A DNA stretch of 64,000 bases from Methylobacterium thuringiense. Its GTDB lineage: Bacteria; Pseudomonadota; Alphaproteobacteria; Rhizobiales; Beijerinckiaceae. The notes beneath the pieces were generated by a model that was not told the DNA's origin, did no database searches, and saw nothing but the letters and a program-made list of their open reading frames with translations. Position 1 is the first letter of the stretch. Each line of letters starts with the position of its first letter. The DNA is taken from contig NZ_BPRA01000001.1 in NCBI RefSeq assembly GCF_022179645.1, forward strand, positions 186,001 through 250,000, read 5' to 3'. Position numbers and translations under genes: made by a program. This document shows, piece after piece, positions 38,503 through 47,716 of this stretch.

Positions 38503-40176
38503 ATGCTCGTCCAGCTCGCGATCCGCGACATCGTTCTCATCGACAAGCTCGCGCTGAACTTTTCCGAAGGACTGAGTGTCCTCACGGGCGAGACCGGTGC
38601 GGGCAAGTCGATCCTACTCGACGCCTTCGCGCTGGCGCTGGGCGGCCGCGGCGACGGCGGCCTCGTGCGCCACGGCCAGCCGCAGGGCGGCGTGACCGCG
38701 GTATTCGACGCACCCCTCGACCACCCCGCCCGCAAGATCGCGCAGGAAGCGGAGATCGACACCGAGGGCGACCTGATCCTGCGCCGCACGCAGTTCGCCG
38801 ACGGCCGCACCCGCGCCTTCGTCAACGACCAGCCGGTCGGCGTGCAGGTGCTGCGCGCCATCGGTACGGCGCTCGTCGAGATCCACGGCCAGCACGACGA
38901 CCGCGCGCTCGCCGACCCAGCCACGCACCGCGCCATCCTCGATGCCTTCGGCGGGCTCCAGAAGCCGCTCGCCGCGACCGCTCAGGCAGCGAAGCGCGTC
39001 CGCGCCGCGCGCGAAAAACTCGGCGAGCATCGCGCCCGCGTCGCGGCCGCACGCAAGGAGGCCGACTTCCTGCGCCACGCCGTCGACGAACTCGCGACGC
39101 TCGATCCGCAGGCCGGCGAGGAGGCCGCGCTGGCCGAGCGCCGCACCGTGATGCAGCAGAGCGAAAAGATCGCCCGCGACTTGCATGAAGCGCTGGACGC
39201 GGTCGGCGGCCCGAATGCGGGCGCGGCGCATCTCTCCTCGGCCGTGCGCAAGCTCGAACGGCGTGCGGGCCAAGCCCCCACCCTGGTCGAGCCGTGCGTC
39301 GCGGCGCTCGATGCCGCCCTCACGGCCCTCGACGAGGCCCGCGCCGTCATCGACGCCGCGATCCTCGAGGCCGAGTTCGACCCGCGCGAATTGGAGCGAG
39401 CCGAGGAACGGCTGTTCGCCCTCCGCGCCGCCTCGCGGAAATACGACGTCGCCGCCGACGACCTCGCGATGCTGCGCGGCCGCTACGAGGCGGATGTGGC
39501 CGCCATCGACGCCGGCGAGGAGGCCTTGGGCGGCCTGGAACGCGATCTCGACGAGGCCGAGTCGCTCTTCGCCAAGGCAGCCAAGACCCTGAGCGAGGGC
39601 CGCGCACGCGCGGCAAAGTCCCTCGACGCCTCGGTGAAGGCCGAGTTGCCGCCGCTGAAGCTGGAGCGCGCCCGCTTCATTACCCAGATCGTCGTCGATC
39701 CGGAGTCACGAGACACCGCCGGCATCGATCGCGTGGAATTCCACGCCCAGACCAATCCCGGCACCAAGCCCGGGCCGATGATGAAGGTCGCCTCGGGCGG
39801 CGAGCTCTCACGGTTCATGCTGGCATTGAAGGTAGTGCTCGCCGACAAGGGTTCGGCCCCGACGCTGATCTTCGACGAGATCGACACCGGCGTCGGCGGC
39901 GCCGTCGCCGACGCCATCGGAGCGCGCCTGGCGCGACTATCCGAGCGGGTACAGGTGGTCTCCGTCACCCACGCCCCTCAAGTCGCGGCCCGCGCCGACA
40001 CGCATTTCCTGATCGCCAAGGACGCCGTGCGGGGTGCCGACCGGGTTGCCACCCGCGTCGCCTCGCTGGCGAGCGAGGCCCGGCGGGAAGAAATCGCCCG
40101 GATGCTCGCAGGCGCGACAATTACCGACGAGGCCCGCGCGGCTGCGGCCAGATTGCTACAGTCGTCGGAGGTTTGA
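38503..40176 (+). CDS. recN: DNA repair protein RecN
   Basis: RecN is an SMC-like ATPase that acts early at double-strand breaks. The 557-residue protein starts MLVQLAIRDIVLIDKLALNF. Walker A is LTGETGAGKSILLDAF, a coiled coil occupies about 160-360, and the C-terminal head has VASGGELSRFMLALK (signature) and LIFDEIDTGVGGAVADAIG (Walker B and D-loop), then VTHAPQVAARA. The ATG at 38503 follows bamD and its terminator; it probably has its own promoter. An SOS box was not identified. Confidence 0.94.
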   Translation: MLVQLAIRDIVLIDKLALNFSEGLSVLTGETGAGKSILLDAFALALGGRGDGGLVRHGQPQGGVTAVFDAPLDHPARKIAQEAEIDTEGDLILRRTQFADGRTRAFVNDQPVGVQVLRAIGTALVEIHGQHDDRALADPATHRAILDAFGGLQKPLAATAQAAKRVRAAREKLGEHRARVAAARKEADFLRHAVDELATLDPQAGEEAALAERRTVMQQSEKIARDLHEALDAVGGPNAGAAHLSSAVRKLERRAGQAPTLVEPCVAALDAALTALDEARAVIDAAILEAEFDPRELERAEERLFALRAASRKYDVAADDLAMLRGRYEADVAAIDAGEEALGGLERDLDEAESLFAKAAKTLSEGRARAAKSLDASVKAELPPLKLERARFITQIVVDPESRDTAGIDRVEFHAQTNPGTKPGPMMKVASGGELSRFMLALKVVLADKGSAPTLIFDEIDTGVGGAVADAIGARLARLSERVQVVSVTHAPQVAARADTHFLIAKDAVRGADRVATRVASLASEARREEIARMLAGATITDEARAAAARLLQSSEV

Positions 40177-40303
40177 TCCAGGCCGCGACAAAAAGATAAC
40201 CTTAACGATAAACCTTTGTTAACCATGTCCGGCGAGTTTGGTCCGAGGCGATATTTTCGCGCGGTGGTTAACCGCACCGAAGAGCAGAATCAGGGTTCCG
40301 TCC

Positions 40304-40510
40304 ATGGCACAGTTTGCGCGGCAGACCGACGCCACCGGCTCCGAGCGGAGGCATCCCGCTCTCAGCGGTGAGACGCGTGAACGTCTCGGCACCGCCCTGC
40401 GGGCCGTCTACGAGGGCGCGGTCGAGACCCAACCGATCCCCGACGCCCAGATCGATCTGCTGCTGCGCCTTCGGCACAAGGAGCGGGATCAGCGGCGCTC
40501 CGCCGCATAG
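40304..40510 (+). CDS. NepR-like small protein (candidate anti-sigma factor)
   Basis: This 68-residue protein has the helix-helix core of NepR, the anti-sigma factor of the alphaproteobacterial general stress response: GETRERLGTALRAVYEGAVE and then QPIPDAQIDLLLRLRHKE. NepR holds the sigma factor EcfG until phosphorylated PhyR displaces it. No phyR, ecfG or HWE-kinase gene lies nearby, so this would be an orphan paralogue or a divergent relative. The start ATG is preceded by GGGTTCCGTCC (weak site). A hairpin-containing repeat begins exactly at its TAG stop. Confidence 0.65.
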   Translation: MAQFARQTDATGSERRHPALSGETRERLGTALRAVYEGAVETQPIPDAQIDLLLRLRHKERDQRRSAA

Positions 40511-40631
40511 ATCACGCTACGCTTTGATCGAATCGATCAAAACGCAGAAAGCGTGATCGATTCAAAAGTTGAGAGCAGGCTTCGCGCGAAAAACCGTTGC
40601 CACTTTTTCGCAGCCTGCTCTGATCGGCCTC
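40508..40631. repeat. Dispersed hairpin repeat R3, copy A
   Basis: This 120-base element begins TAGATCACGC at the stop codon of the NepR-like gene. It contains the palindrome TTGATCGAATCGATCAA and a long hairpin in which AGAGCAGGCT (40572-40581) pairs with AGCCTGCTCT (40612-40621), with inner GCGAAAAA/TTTTTCGC. A second copy lies at 46972-47095 after phoB. Confidence 0.8.
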
Positions 40632-41014
40632 TACCAGCGTCGCGCACCGGGCTGGCGCCGATACTCGGCGGCCCGGATCAACGTCATCACACGGTCGAGA
40701 TCCTTGAGCAGCGACGCCTCGCGTCGGTGTGCTCCCGCAATCTCCGCGTCGTCGGTTCCGAACCGCTGCTGTTGCTGAGCCAGCGTCAGCTCACGCTCGA
40801 GCGCTTCCCGCTCGCCGTGCAGGGCGAGAAAGGCCGCGTCTGGCGGATCGACCGGCACGACGCCGTCGACGGGAGATGGCGGTTTTGCCGCCACGTCGAA
40901 CTTCTCCACACTTGGCCTCACGAGACTCGGCCTCACGAACAGCGATACTCGCTCATTTGGACCCGCACGCAATCGCCATCGTCGGACCTGACGAGAAGCA
41001 ACGCGCGGATGCAT
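40631..41014 (-). CDS. Hypothetical protein with a coiled-coil-like C terminus
   Basis: This 127-residue frame is open and has more natural composition than its antisense frames. The second half looks helical and charged (ALHGEREALERELTLAQQQQ, then AHRREASLLKDLDRVMTLIR). The N-terminal 35 residues are Arg-rich and may be upstream of the true start. No domain is recognised and no strong ribosome binding site was found. It is transcribed opposite to the neighbouring NepR-like and pstS genes. The gene call is tentative. Confidence 0.4.
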   Translation of the reverse strand: MHPRVASRQVRRWRLRAGPNERVSLFVRPSLVRPSVEKFDVAAKPPSPVDGVVPVDPPDAAFLALHGEREALERELTLAQQQQRFGTDDAEIAGAHRREASLLKDLDRVMTLIRAAEYRRQPGARRW

Positions 41015-41286
41015 GAAGCGGTTCGTATTTTCGATGACGCCAGATTTTTCCGACCGTCATCGCATATCGACATCCCCCGCCACGGGGCGATCATGACGCC
41101 GTCCAAGAGCATGACACGGCAGCCGGTCACCGACGCTGCTTGGCTGAAGATCCGACAGCGGGGACGTCGGCATGATCGCCGGAGAGCTCAGCCTTTTAAA
41201 GCATCGGCTTTGCCGACGACCGGCAGCGCCTTTTCGGGACGACGTTCCAGTATCGTCCGCACGCGTTCCTGAGCGTTGCCGGTACA

Positions 41287-41314
41287 TGTCATCGGCGTGT
41301 CATGTCGTCGTCAT
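41287..41314 (+). promoter_or_regulatory. Pho box (PhoB binding site) upstream of pstS
   Basis: Three direct repeats TGTCAT (41287), TGTCAT (41298) and CGTCAT (41309) recur every 11 bases, the spacing of the PhoB Pho box. They lie about 110-135 bases before the pstS ATG at 41422. PhoB is encoded at the end of the same cluster, so autogenous phosphate control is expected. Confidence 0.7.
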
Positions 41315-41421
41315 ATGGCCGGCTTCGTCGAGAGGCTAATGCCGCACTGCCGAAACGGGCAGGGCAGAAGCCCGGACAGCCTGGCGACTGCGCCGCGGCC
41401 GTTCGCCCGACAGACACGGAG

Positions 41422-42468
41422 ATGCACGTGAAACCCTTCACCTTCGCGCTGGCCCTTGGTCTCGCGACCCTCCAGCTCGCCGCCCCGGCTCTTGCCGGCG
41501 ACATTACCGGCGCGGGCGCCACCTTCCCCTTCCCGGTCTATTCGAAGTGGGCCGAAGCCTACCGCAAGGATACCGGCACGGGCCTGAACTACCAGTCGAT
41601 CGGCTCCGGCGGCGGCATCAAGCAGATCCAGGCCAAGACCGTCGATTTCGGCGCCACCGACGCGCCGCTCAAGGGCGCGCAGCTCGAGAAGGACGGCCTC
41701 GTCCAGTTCCCGACCGTCATGGGCGGCGTGGTTCCGGTCGTGAACATCGCCGGGATCGAGCCGGGCAAGCTCAAGCTCACCGGCGAGATCATCGCCGACA
41801 TCTACGCCGGCAAGATCCTGAAGTGGTCGGATCCGAAGATCGCCGCGCTGAACGAGGGCGTCACGCTTCCCGCCGCCAACATCACGCCGGTCTATCGCTC
41901 GGACGCGTCGGGCACGACGAACATCTTCACGACCTACCTCTCCCAGGCCTCCGAGGGCTGGAAGAAGGAGTTCGGGGCCGCGACGACGATCTCCTGGCCG
42001 GCCGGGCAGGGCGGCAAGGGCAACGAGGGCGTCACCGCCACTGTCAAGCAGGTCCCGAACGCCATCGGCTACGTCGAATCGGCCTACGCCAAGCAGAACA
42101 AGCTCGGCTACGCGCTGATCCAGAACAAGGCCGGCAAGTACCCGCAGCCGGACGACAAGGCCTTCCAGGCCGCCGCCGCCAGCGCCGACTGGAAGTCCCA
42201 GCCCGGCTTCGGCATCTCGCTGACCAACCAGCCCGGCGAGGATGCCTGGCCGATCACGGCCGCGACCTTCATCCTGGTCTACAAGGAGCCGGCCGACCCG
42301 GCCAAGGCCGCCGACGTGCTCAAGTTCTTCGACTGGGCCTATAAGAACGGCGACAAGCTCGCCGTCGACCTCGACTACGTGCCGCTGCCGGACAACGTCG
42401 TCGCGCTCATCCACGACGAGTGGAAGGGCATCAAGGGCAAGGACGGGAAGCCCGTCTCGGGCATGTGA
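41422..42468 (+). CDS. pstS: Phosphate ABC transporter, periplasmic phosphate-binding protein
   Basis: PstS binds inorganic phosphate in the periplasm and delivers it to the PstCAB transporter. The 348-residue protein starts with a signal peptide (FTFALALGLATLQLAAPALA, cleavage after ALA). The mature part opens GDITGAGATFPFPVYSKW, then SIGSGGGIKQI, DFGATDAPL and RSDASGTTNIFTTYL, all phosphate-contact segments. The ATG at 41422 is downstream of the Pho box; a frame starting at 41302 would begin inside it. A 200-base repeat separates it from pstC. Confidence 0.95.
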   Translation: MHVKPFTFALALGLATLQLAAPALAGDITGAGATFPFPVYSKWAEAYRKDTGTGLNYQSIGSGGGIKQIQAKTVDFGATDAPLKGAQLEKDGLVQFPTVMGGVVPVVNIAGIEPGKLKLTGEIIADIYAGKILKWSDPKIAALNEGVTLPAANITPVYRSDASGTTNIFTTYLSQASEGWKKEFGAATTISWPAGQGGKGNEGVTATVKQVPNAIGYVESAYAKQNKLGYALIQNKAGKYPQPDDKAFQAAAASADWKSQPGFGISLTNQPGEDAWPITAATFILVYKEPADPAKAADVLKFFDWAYKNGDKLAVDLDYVPLPDNVVALIHDEWKGIKGKDGKPVSGM

Positions 42469-42475
42469 GACGGTT

Positions 42476-42705
42476 CAACCCTCCCCCCACTGCGGGGGAG
42501 GGTGCCTCGCGGATGCGAGGCGGGAGAGGGGCGGCTCCGCACTCTCCGGATAACGCGCTCCCCTCTCCCGACCCCTGCCGAGGCAGGGGCCATCCTCTCC
42601 CCAACCAAAATCGGGCATGCCCGATTTTGGCACCAAGGTTCAGGTCTCGGGCAAGCCCGAGGCCTGTGGGGAGAGGGGACAGCCCGCTCAACCCGCGCTA
42701 AACGC
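42476..42705. repeat. Dispersed GC-rich composite repeat R2 between pstS and pstC
   Basis: Several nested inverted repeats occur here: ACCCTCCCCC/GGGGGAGGGT, GACCCCTGCCGAGGCAGGGG, AAAATCGGGCATGCCCGATTTT (in outline) and TCGGGCAAGCCCGA. The block GGCGGGAGAG...CTCTCCG...CTCCCCTCTCCCGACCCCTG is shared nearly base for base with the segment inside cobG at 55429-55630. It fills most of the pstS-pstC gap, where a hairpin could let PstS be made in excess of the membrane subunits. Confidence 0.8.
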
Positions 42706-42729
42706 CCCCGCATTGAAGAGCTCCAGCGG

Positions 42730-43704
42730 ATGACCGCGTTGACCCAATCCCTCGCCTTGGCCCGTGAGACAGCGTCGGTCCGCAAGGGCCCCAGCAAGGG
42801 CCTCGACCGCGCCTTTCAGGCGGCGTCCCTCGGCTCCGCGCTGCTCGTCCTCCTGGTGCTCGCCGGCATCCTCGGCTCGATCATCTACGGCGGCTGGCCG
42901 GCGTTTCGCGAGTTCGGCTTCGGCTTCATCACCTCGAGCGCCTGGAACATCGGCACCGAGCAATACGGCGCCCTCGTCGCCGTGATCGGTACGCTCGCCT
43001 CCGCCTTCCTGGCACTGCTGATCGGCGTGCCGATCTCGCTCGGTATCGCGATCTACCTGACTCAGCTCTGCCCCGGCTGGGCCCGTAAGCCTGTCTCGAT
43101 GACCATCGAGCTGCTCGCCTCGGTGCCGAGCATCATCTACGGCATGTGGGGCCTGTTCATCTTCGCACCGCTCTTCGCGCGGTTCGTGCAGACCCCGGTC
43201 TCCAACGTCTTCGAGGGCCTGCCGATCGTCGGCTCGCTGCTCTATGCCCGCGTACCCTCGGGCGTCGGCATCCTCACCGCGGGCATCATCCTCGCGATCA
43301 TGATCGTGCCCTTCGTCGCCTCGATCACCCGCGACATGCTCGACCAGATCCCGACCGTGCTGCGCGAGAGCGCCTACGGCATCGGTTGCACCACCTGGGA
43401 GGTCGTGCGCCACGTGCTGGTGCCCCAGGCCTCGGTCTCGATCATCGGCGCCGTCATGCTCGGCCTCGGCCGGGCGCTGGGCGAGACCATGGCCGTCACC
43501 TTCGTGATCGGCAACGCGAACCGGCTCTCGGCCTCGATCTTCGATCCGGGCTCGACCATCGCCTCCCGCATCGCCAACGAGTTCAACGAGGCCGACGGGA
43601 TGCAGCTCAACGCGCTGATGGCGCTGGGCTGCCTGCTCTTCGTCATCACCTTCATCGTCCTGATCATCGCCCGGCTGCTGACGCGCCGCGCGAAGCTCGC
43701 CTGA
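42730..43704 (+). CDS. pstC: Phosphate ABC transporter permease PstC
   Basis: PstC is one of two inner-membrane subunits of the high-affinity phosphate importer. The 324-residue protein has six membrane segments, starting with [19 protein letters not shown]. The conserved permease loop reads [20 protein letters not shown] and then [16 protein letters not shown]. The ATG at 42730 was chosen because upstream in-frame text is repeat-derived. pstA follows after 19 bases. Confidence 0.94.
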   Translation: MTALTQSLALARETASVRKGPSKGLDRAFQAASLGSALLVLLVLAGILGSIIYGGWPAFREFGFGFITSSAWNIGTEQYGALVAVIGTLASAFLALLIGVPISLGIAIYLTQLCPGWARKPVSMTIELLASVPSIIYGMWGLFIFAPLFARFVQTPVSNVFEGLPIVGSLLYARVPSGVGILTAGIILAIMIVPFVASITRDMLDQIPTVLRESAYGIGCTTWEVVRHVLVPQASVSIIGAVMLGLGRALGETMAVTFVIGNANRLSASIFDPGSTIASRIANEFNEADGMQLNALMALGCLLFVITFIVLIIARLLTRRAKLA

Positions 43705-43723
43705 GCACCGGGAGCCTCGACCC

Positions 43724-44629
43724 ATGGACGCCCGCAACCCCATCCTCGCCACCGCCCCGGCCGCCGCGTACCCGCCGCGCGCCAACCGTGTGCGTCCCGG
43801 CCGCCGCGTCGCCGACAAGATCCTGATCGCTGGGAGCACCCTGGCGACGATCATCGGGATCGTCGTGCTCGGCTCGATCCTGCTGATGCTGATCGTGGAA
43901 GGCATCAAGGGCTTCTCGCCGATGATCTTCACGCAGCCGACCCCTGGGCCGGGCTCGGAAGGCGGCGGCATCGCCAACGCGATCCTCGGCAGCCTCGTAC
44001 TCACCGTCATCGGCATCGTCATCGCGACGCCGGTCGGCGTGATGGCCGGCACCTATCTCGCCGAGTACGGCCGCAACTCGCGGCTCGCCGACCTGATCCG
44101 CTTCCTCAACGACATCCTGCTCTCGGCCCCTTCGATCCTGATCGGCCTGTTCGTCTACACCCTGATGGTGCGGCCGATGGGGACCTATTCGGGCTGGGCC
44201 GGCGGCGTGGCGCTCGCCATCATCGCCACACCCGTCATCGTGCGCACCACCGAAGACATGCTGCGCTTGGTGCCGAGCCAGATGCGCGAGGCCGGCGTGG
44301 CGCTGGGCGCACCGCCCTCGCACGTGATCAAGAGCGTGACCTGGCGGGCGGCGTCGGCCGGCATCGTCACCGGCATCCTGCTGGCGCTCGCCCGCATCGC
44401 CGGCGAGACCGCGCCGCTGCTCTTCACCGCGCTCAACAACAACAGCTGGTTCAACGCCAACCTGCTCGGCGGCATCCCGAACCTGCCGGTGATGATCTAC
44501 CAGTTCGCGCTCTCGCCCTACCAGAACTGGCAGAGCCTCGCCTGGGCCGGCGCGCTGCTCATCACCGTCACCATCCTGGCGCTGTCGATCGTCGCGCGCC
44601 TCGTCATCAAGGACACGCGGGCGCGCTGA
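43724..44629 (+). CDS. pstA: Phosphate ABC transporter permease PstA
   Basis: PstA pairs with PstC to form the phosphate channel. The 301-residue protein has a basic cytoplasmic N terminus and six membrane segments ([20 protein letters not shown] first). The permease loop is [20 protein letters not shown] and [20 protein letters not shown], typical of PstA. The gene order pstS-pstC-pstA-pstB-phoU-phoB is complete and compact. Confidence 0.94.
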   Translation: MDARNPILATAPAAAYPPRANRVRPGRRVADKILIAGSTLATIIGIVVLGSILLMLIVEGIKGFSPMIFTQPTPGPGSEGGGIANAILGSLVLTVIGIVIATPVGVMAGTYLAEYGRNSRLADLIRFLNDILLSAPSILIGLFVYTLMVRPMGTYSGWAGGVALAIIATPVIVRTTEDMLRLVPSQMREAGVALGAPPSHVIKSVTWRAASAGIVTGILLALARIAGETAPLLFTALNNNSWFNANLLGGIPNLPVMIYQFALSPYQNWQSLAWAGALLITVTILALSIVARLVIKDTRAR

Positions 44630-44668
44630 CCGCGCCCCGCTCCGCAACAGCCCAAGGACTCTGACCTC

Positions 44669-45484
44669 ATGAGCCCGACCACCTCGATGAGCGGCCAGCT
44701 CGCCGGCCGCAACCCGGCCAACGAATCCGCGCCGGTCCGCATCGCCGTCAAGGACCTGAACTTCTACTACGGCCAGTTCCACGGCCTGAAGAACGTCAAC
44801 CTCAACTTCCACGACCGTCAGGTCACGGCGCTGATCGGCCCGTCCGGCTGCGGGAAGTCGACGCTGCTGCGCACCTTCAACCGGATCTACTCGCTCTATC
44901 CGGAGCAGCGCGCCACCGGCGAGATCCTGCTCGACGGCCAGAACGTGCTGGACCCCAAGGTCGACCTCAACGAGCTGCGCGCCCGCGTCGGCATGGTCTT
45001 CCAGAAGCCCACGCCCTTCCCGATGTCGATCTACGACAACGTCGCCTTCGGCCTGCGCCTCTACGAGCGCCTGCCCAAGTCCGAGCTCGACGGCCGCGTC
45101 GAGGACGCGCTCCGTAAGGCCGCGCTCTGGGACGAGGTCAAGGACAAGATGAAGCAGGCCGGCACCGGGCTCTCCGGCGGCCAGCAGCAGCGCCTCTGCA
45201 TTGCCCGCTCGGTGGCCCAGCGCCCCGAGGTGATCCTGTTCGACGAGCCGACCTCGGCCCTCGATCCGATCTCCACGGGCCGCATCGAAGAACTGATCGA
45301 GCAGCTTCGCTCCGAGTTCACGATCGTCATCGTCACGCACAACATGCAGCAGGCGGCGCGAATCTCGCAGTTCACGGCCTTCATGTATCTCGGCGAACTC
45401 GTCGAGTTCGCGCCGACGACGAAGATCTTCATGAACCCGGACCAGCGCCAGACCCAGGACTACATCACCGGCCGCTTCGGCTGA
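44669..45484 (+). CDS. pstB: Phosphate ABC transporter ATP-binding protein
   Basis: PstB powers phosphate uptake. The 271-residue ATPase has Walker [17 protein letters not shown], the Q loop [19 protein letters not shown], the signature [16 protein letters not shown] and Walker [16 protein letters not shown]. The N-terminal strand [20 protein letters not shown] is typical of PstB. It follows pstA by 39 bases and precedes phoU by 44. Confidence 0.96.
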   Translation: MSPTTSMSGQLAGRNPANESAPVRIAVKDLNFYYGQFHGLKNVNLNFHDRQVTALIGPSGCGKSTLLRTFNRIYSLYPEQRATGEILLDGQNVLDPKVDLNELRARVGMVFQKPTPFPMSIYDNVAFGLRLYERLPKSELDGRVEDALRKAALWDEVKDKMKQAGTGLSGGQQQRLCIARSVAQRPEVILFDEPTSALDPISTGRIEELIEQLRSEFTIVIVTHNMQQAARISQFTAFMYLGELVEFAPTTKIFMNPDQRQTQDYITGRFG

Positions 45485-45528
45485 GCCTGGTTTCCCTTCA
45501 TCGATTTGGCCCGCGCCGGAGCCTCGAC

Positions 45529-46242
45529 ATGCCCGACCACATCGTCTCGTCCTACGATCAGGATCTCGAAGACCTGCGCCGCCAGATCGCCGAGATGGGC
45601 GGCGTCGCCGAGAAGATGGTGACCGATGCCACCGTGGCGCTGGTCCGCCGCGACACGGCGCTGGCCCAGGCGGTCATCGCCGCCGACAAGCGCCTCGACA
45701 TCCTCCAGCGCGAGATCGAGGAGCGCTCGGTGCTGCTGATCGCGCGCCGCCAGCCGCTCGCCATCGACCTACGCGAGACCATCTCCGGCATCCGCGTCTC
45801 GGGCGACCTCGAGCGGATCGGCGATCTCGCCAAGAACATCGCCAAGCGCGTCGTCGCCATCGCCGACCAGCCCCAGCCGCAGAAGATCGTGCTCGGCGTG
45901 GAGCACATGAGCGACCTCGTGCAGGAGCAGCTCAAGGACGTGCTCGACGCCTATTCGAGCCGCAACCTCGATGCCGCGCACGACGTCTGGGAGCGCGACG
46001 GCGCCATCGACGCGCTCTACAACTCGCTGTTCCGCGAGCTCCTGACCTACATGATGGAAGATCCGCGCAACATCTCGTTCTGCACGCACCTCCTGTTCTG
46101 CGCCAAGAACGTCGAGCGCATCGGCGACCACACCACCAACATCGCCGAGACGATCCATTACCTCGTCACCGGGGAAACGCTGGCGGGAGAACGTCCGAAG
46201 AACGATGCGTCGAACTATGCGACCGTCGAGCCGAGCGTCTAA
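45529..46242 (+). CDS. phoU: Phosphate signalling complex protein PhoU
   Basis: PhoU connects the Pst transporter to the PhoR-PhoB system and restrains phosphate uptake when phosphate is plentiful. The 237-residue all-helical protein has two three-helix PhoU repeats. The metal-binding motifs are visible: SGDLERIGDLAKNIAKR in repeat one and CAKNVERIGDHTTNIAETI in repeat two. It sits between pstB and phoB as usual. Confidence 0.95.
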   Translation: MPDHIVSSYDQDLEDLRRQIAEMGGVAEKMVTDATVALVRRDTALAQAVIAADKRLDILQREIEERSVLLIARRQPLAIDLRETISGIRVSGDLERIGDLAKNIAKRVVAIADQPQPQKIVLGVEHMSDLVQEQLKDVLDAYSSRNLDAAHDVWERDGAIDALYNSLFRELLTYMMEDPRNISFCTHLLFCAKNVERIGDHTTNIAETIHYLVTGETLAGERPKNDASNYATVEPSV

Positions 46243-46275
46243 GGTTTGGAGCGAAACGAGCCCGCCGGGCGACCC

Positions 46276-46974
46276 ATGAACGCGCGTATCCTGATCGTCG
46301 AGGACGAAGAGTCCCTCACCACCCTCCTGCGCTACAACCTCGAAGCCGAGGGCTTCGAGGTCGTCTGCGCCACGCGCGGCGACGAGGCCGACCTGCTGCT
46401 GCGCGAGCAGCTGCCCGACCTGATCCTGCTCGACTGGATGGTGCCGGGCCTCTCGGGGATCGAGCTGTGCCGGCGCATCCGCGCCCGGCGCGAGACGGAG
46501 CGCCTGCCTATCATCATGCTCACCGCGCGCGGCGAGGAGGGCGACCGGGTCCGCGGTCTCGCCACCGGCGCCGACGACTACATCGTCAAGCCGTTCTCGG
46601 TGCCGGAGTTGCTGGCCCGCGTGCGCGCGCTGCTACGGCGGACCAAGCCCGCGCACGTTTCCAGCACGCTTGCGGCCGGCGACATCGAGCTCGACCGCCT
46701 CAGCCACCGCATCCGGCGCTCGGGCCGCGAGATCCATCTCGGTCCGACGGAGTTCAAGCTGCTCGAATTCCTGATGCGCAGCCCCGGCCGCGTCTTCTCC
46801 CGCGAGCAACTGCTCGACGGTGTCTGGGGCCACGACGTCTACATCGACGAGCGCACCGTCGACGTCCATGTCGGCCGGCTGCGCAAGGCCATCAACCGCG
46901 CCAAGCAGAACGATCCGATCCGCACCGTGCGCGGCTCGGGTTACTCGTTCGACGAGATGTTTTCGGAGGCGTAG
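46276..46974 (+). CDS. phoB: Phosphate regulon response regulator PhoB
   Basis: PhoB activates phosphate-starvation genes by binding Pho boxes, such as the one found before pstS. The 232-residue protein has a receiver (ILIVEDEESLTTLLRYNLEA; phosphoacceptor in LILLDWMVPGLSG; Lys in DDYIVKPFS) and an OmpR-type winged-helix domain (LGPTEFKLLEFLMRSPGRVF; VDVHVGRLRKAIN; VRGSGYSF). The ATG at 46276 was preferred to a start ten codons upstream. No phoR lies next to it. A hairpin repeat begins at its TAG stop. Confidence 0.95.
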   Translation: MNARILIVEDEESLTTLLRYNLEAEGFEVVCATRGDEADLLLREQLPDLILLDWMVPGLSGIELCRRIRARRETERLPIIMLTARGEEGDRVRGLATGADDYIVKPFSVPELLARVRALLRRTKPAHVSSTLAAGDIELDRLSHRIRRSGREIHLGPTEFKLLEFLMRSPGRVFSREQLLDGVWGHDVYIDERTVDVHVGRLRKAINRAKQNDPIRTVRGSGYSFDEMFSEA

Positions 46975-47095
46975 ATCACGCGGCGTGTTGATCGAATCGA
47001 TCAAAACGCAGAAAACGTCATCGATTCAAAAGTTTAGAACAGGCTCCGCGCAAGAAACCGTTGCCACTTTTTTGCAGCCTGATCGAGGCCTCTCC
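46972..47095. repeat. Dispersed hairpin repeat R3, copy B
   Basis: This copy begins TAGATCACGC at the phoB stop codon and shares TTGATCGAATCGATCAA and AACCGTTGCCACTTTTT-type text with copy A at 40508-40631. Its long hairpin is less perfect than in copy A. It ends shortly before a separate GTCATCGCGGGCGCAGCGAA repeat at about 47100. Confidence 0.8.
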
Positions 47096-47097
47096 AC

Positions 47098-47172
47098 CGT
47101 CATCGCGGGCGCAGCGAAGCAAGGACGGAATGGAGCGGAACCCGGCGCAGCTCAGCCGGGCATCCTCGAAAA
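47098..47172. repeat. Extragenic repeat, family R4
   Basis: The text CGTCATCGCGGGCGCAGCGA AGCAAGG matches the opening of the element at 52355-52445 (CGTCATCGCGAGCGCAGCGA AGCGATC). It lies between the phoB-side repeat and the 3' end of gcrA. Confidence 0.5.
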
Positions 47173-47173
47173 A

Positions 47174-47716
47174 TCAGCGGATTCCGGCCACGCGCCTGTC
47201 GCGCTTGCGTTCTGCCGCGGGCTGGTAGGCGATCTGGGCATGCGCCGTGCAATAGGGCAGGCCGGTGATCGCGCGACCGCCGCAGAAGCGGAAATCCGGC
47301 GAGGTCGGGTCGCCGAGGGGCCAGCGGCACATCGACTCCCGCAGATCCATGATCGTGACCCGCTCCGAGACGGCCAGACCGTTGGGCTCGGCCACCGCCA
47401 CCGGGGCTACCAGCGGAAAATTGGGTGCAGGCCGGTGCGAGATCACGGCCGGCGGTTCCGGCAGCGTCGGCTCTTCGGCCAGAACGACGGCGGCCTCCGC
47501 CTCGAGGCCGGGCTTCTTGCGGCCCGTCACCTGTCCGGCGGCGCCGTTTGGCTTGACGCGGCCGGCGAGGCCGAGCCGGTGAACCTTGCCGATGACCGCG
47601 TTGCGGGTGACGCCGCCGAGCTGCGCGGCGATCTGGCTCGCGCTCAAGCCCTCTTCCCAAAGGCGGCGCAGCGACTCGACGCGCTCGTCGGTCCAGCTCG
47701 GGACAGCTTCCACCAT
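47174..47716 (-). CDS. gcrA: Cell cycle regulator GcrA
   Basis: GcrA is an alphaproteobacterial transcription factor that binds sigma70-RNA polymerase and CcrM-methylated GANTC sites to activate cell-cycle genes. The 180-residue protein has the N-terminal helix-turn-helix SWTDERVESLRRLWEEGLSA followed by QIAAQLGGVTRNAVIGKVHR, a variable linker, and the conserved C-terminal part CRWPLGDPTSPDFRFCGG with PYCTAHAQIAYQP. The ATG at 47716 has GGAGGGGG just upstream; the longer frame adds an unlikely leader. It is convergent with phoB. Confidence 0.92.
   Translation of the reverse strand: MVEAVPSWTDERVESLRRLWEEGLSASQIAAQLGGVTRNAVIGKVHRLGLAGRVKPNGAAGQVTGRKKPGLEAEAAVVLAEEPTLPEPPAVISHRPAPNFPLVAPVAVAEPNGLAVSERVTIMDLRESMCRWPLGDPTSPDFRFCGGRAITGLPYCTAHAQIAYQPAAERKRDRRVAGIR

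Noticed and set aside
40202-40222. A CtrA site upstream of the NepR-like gene
   Set aside because: Two TTAA half-sites are present, but the spacer is 13 bases instead of seven.
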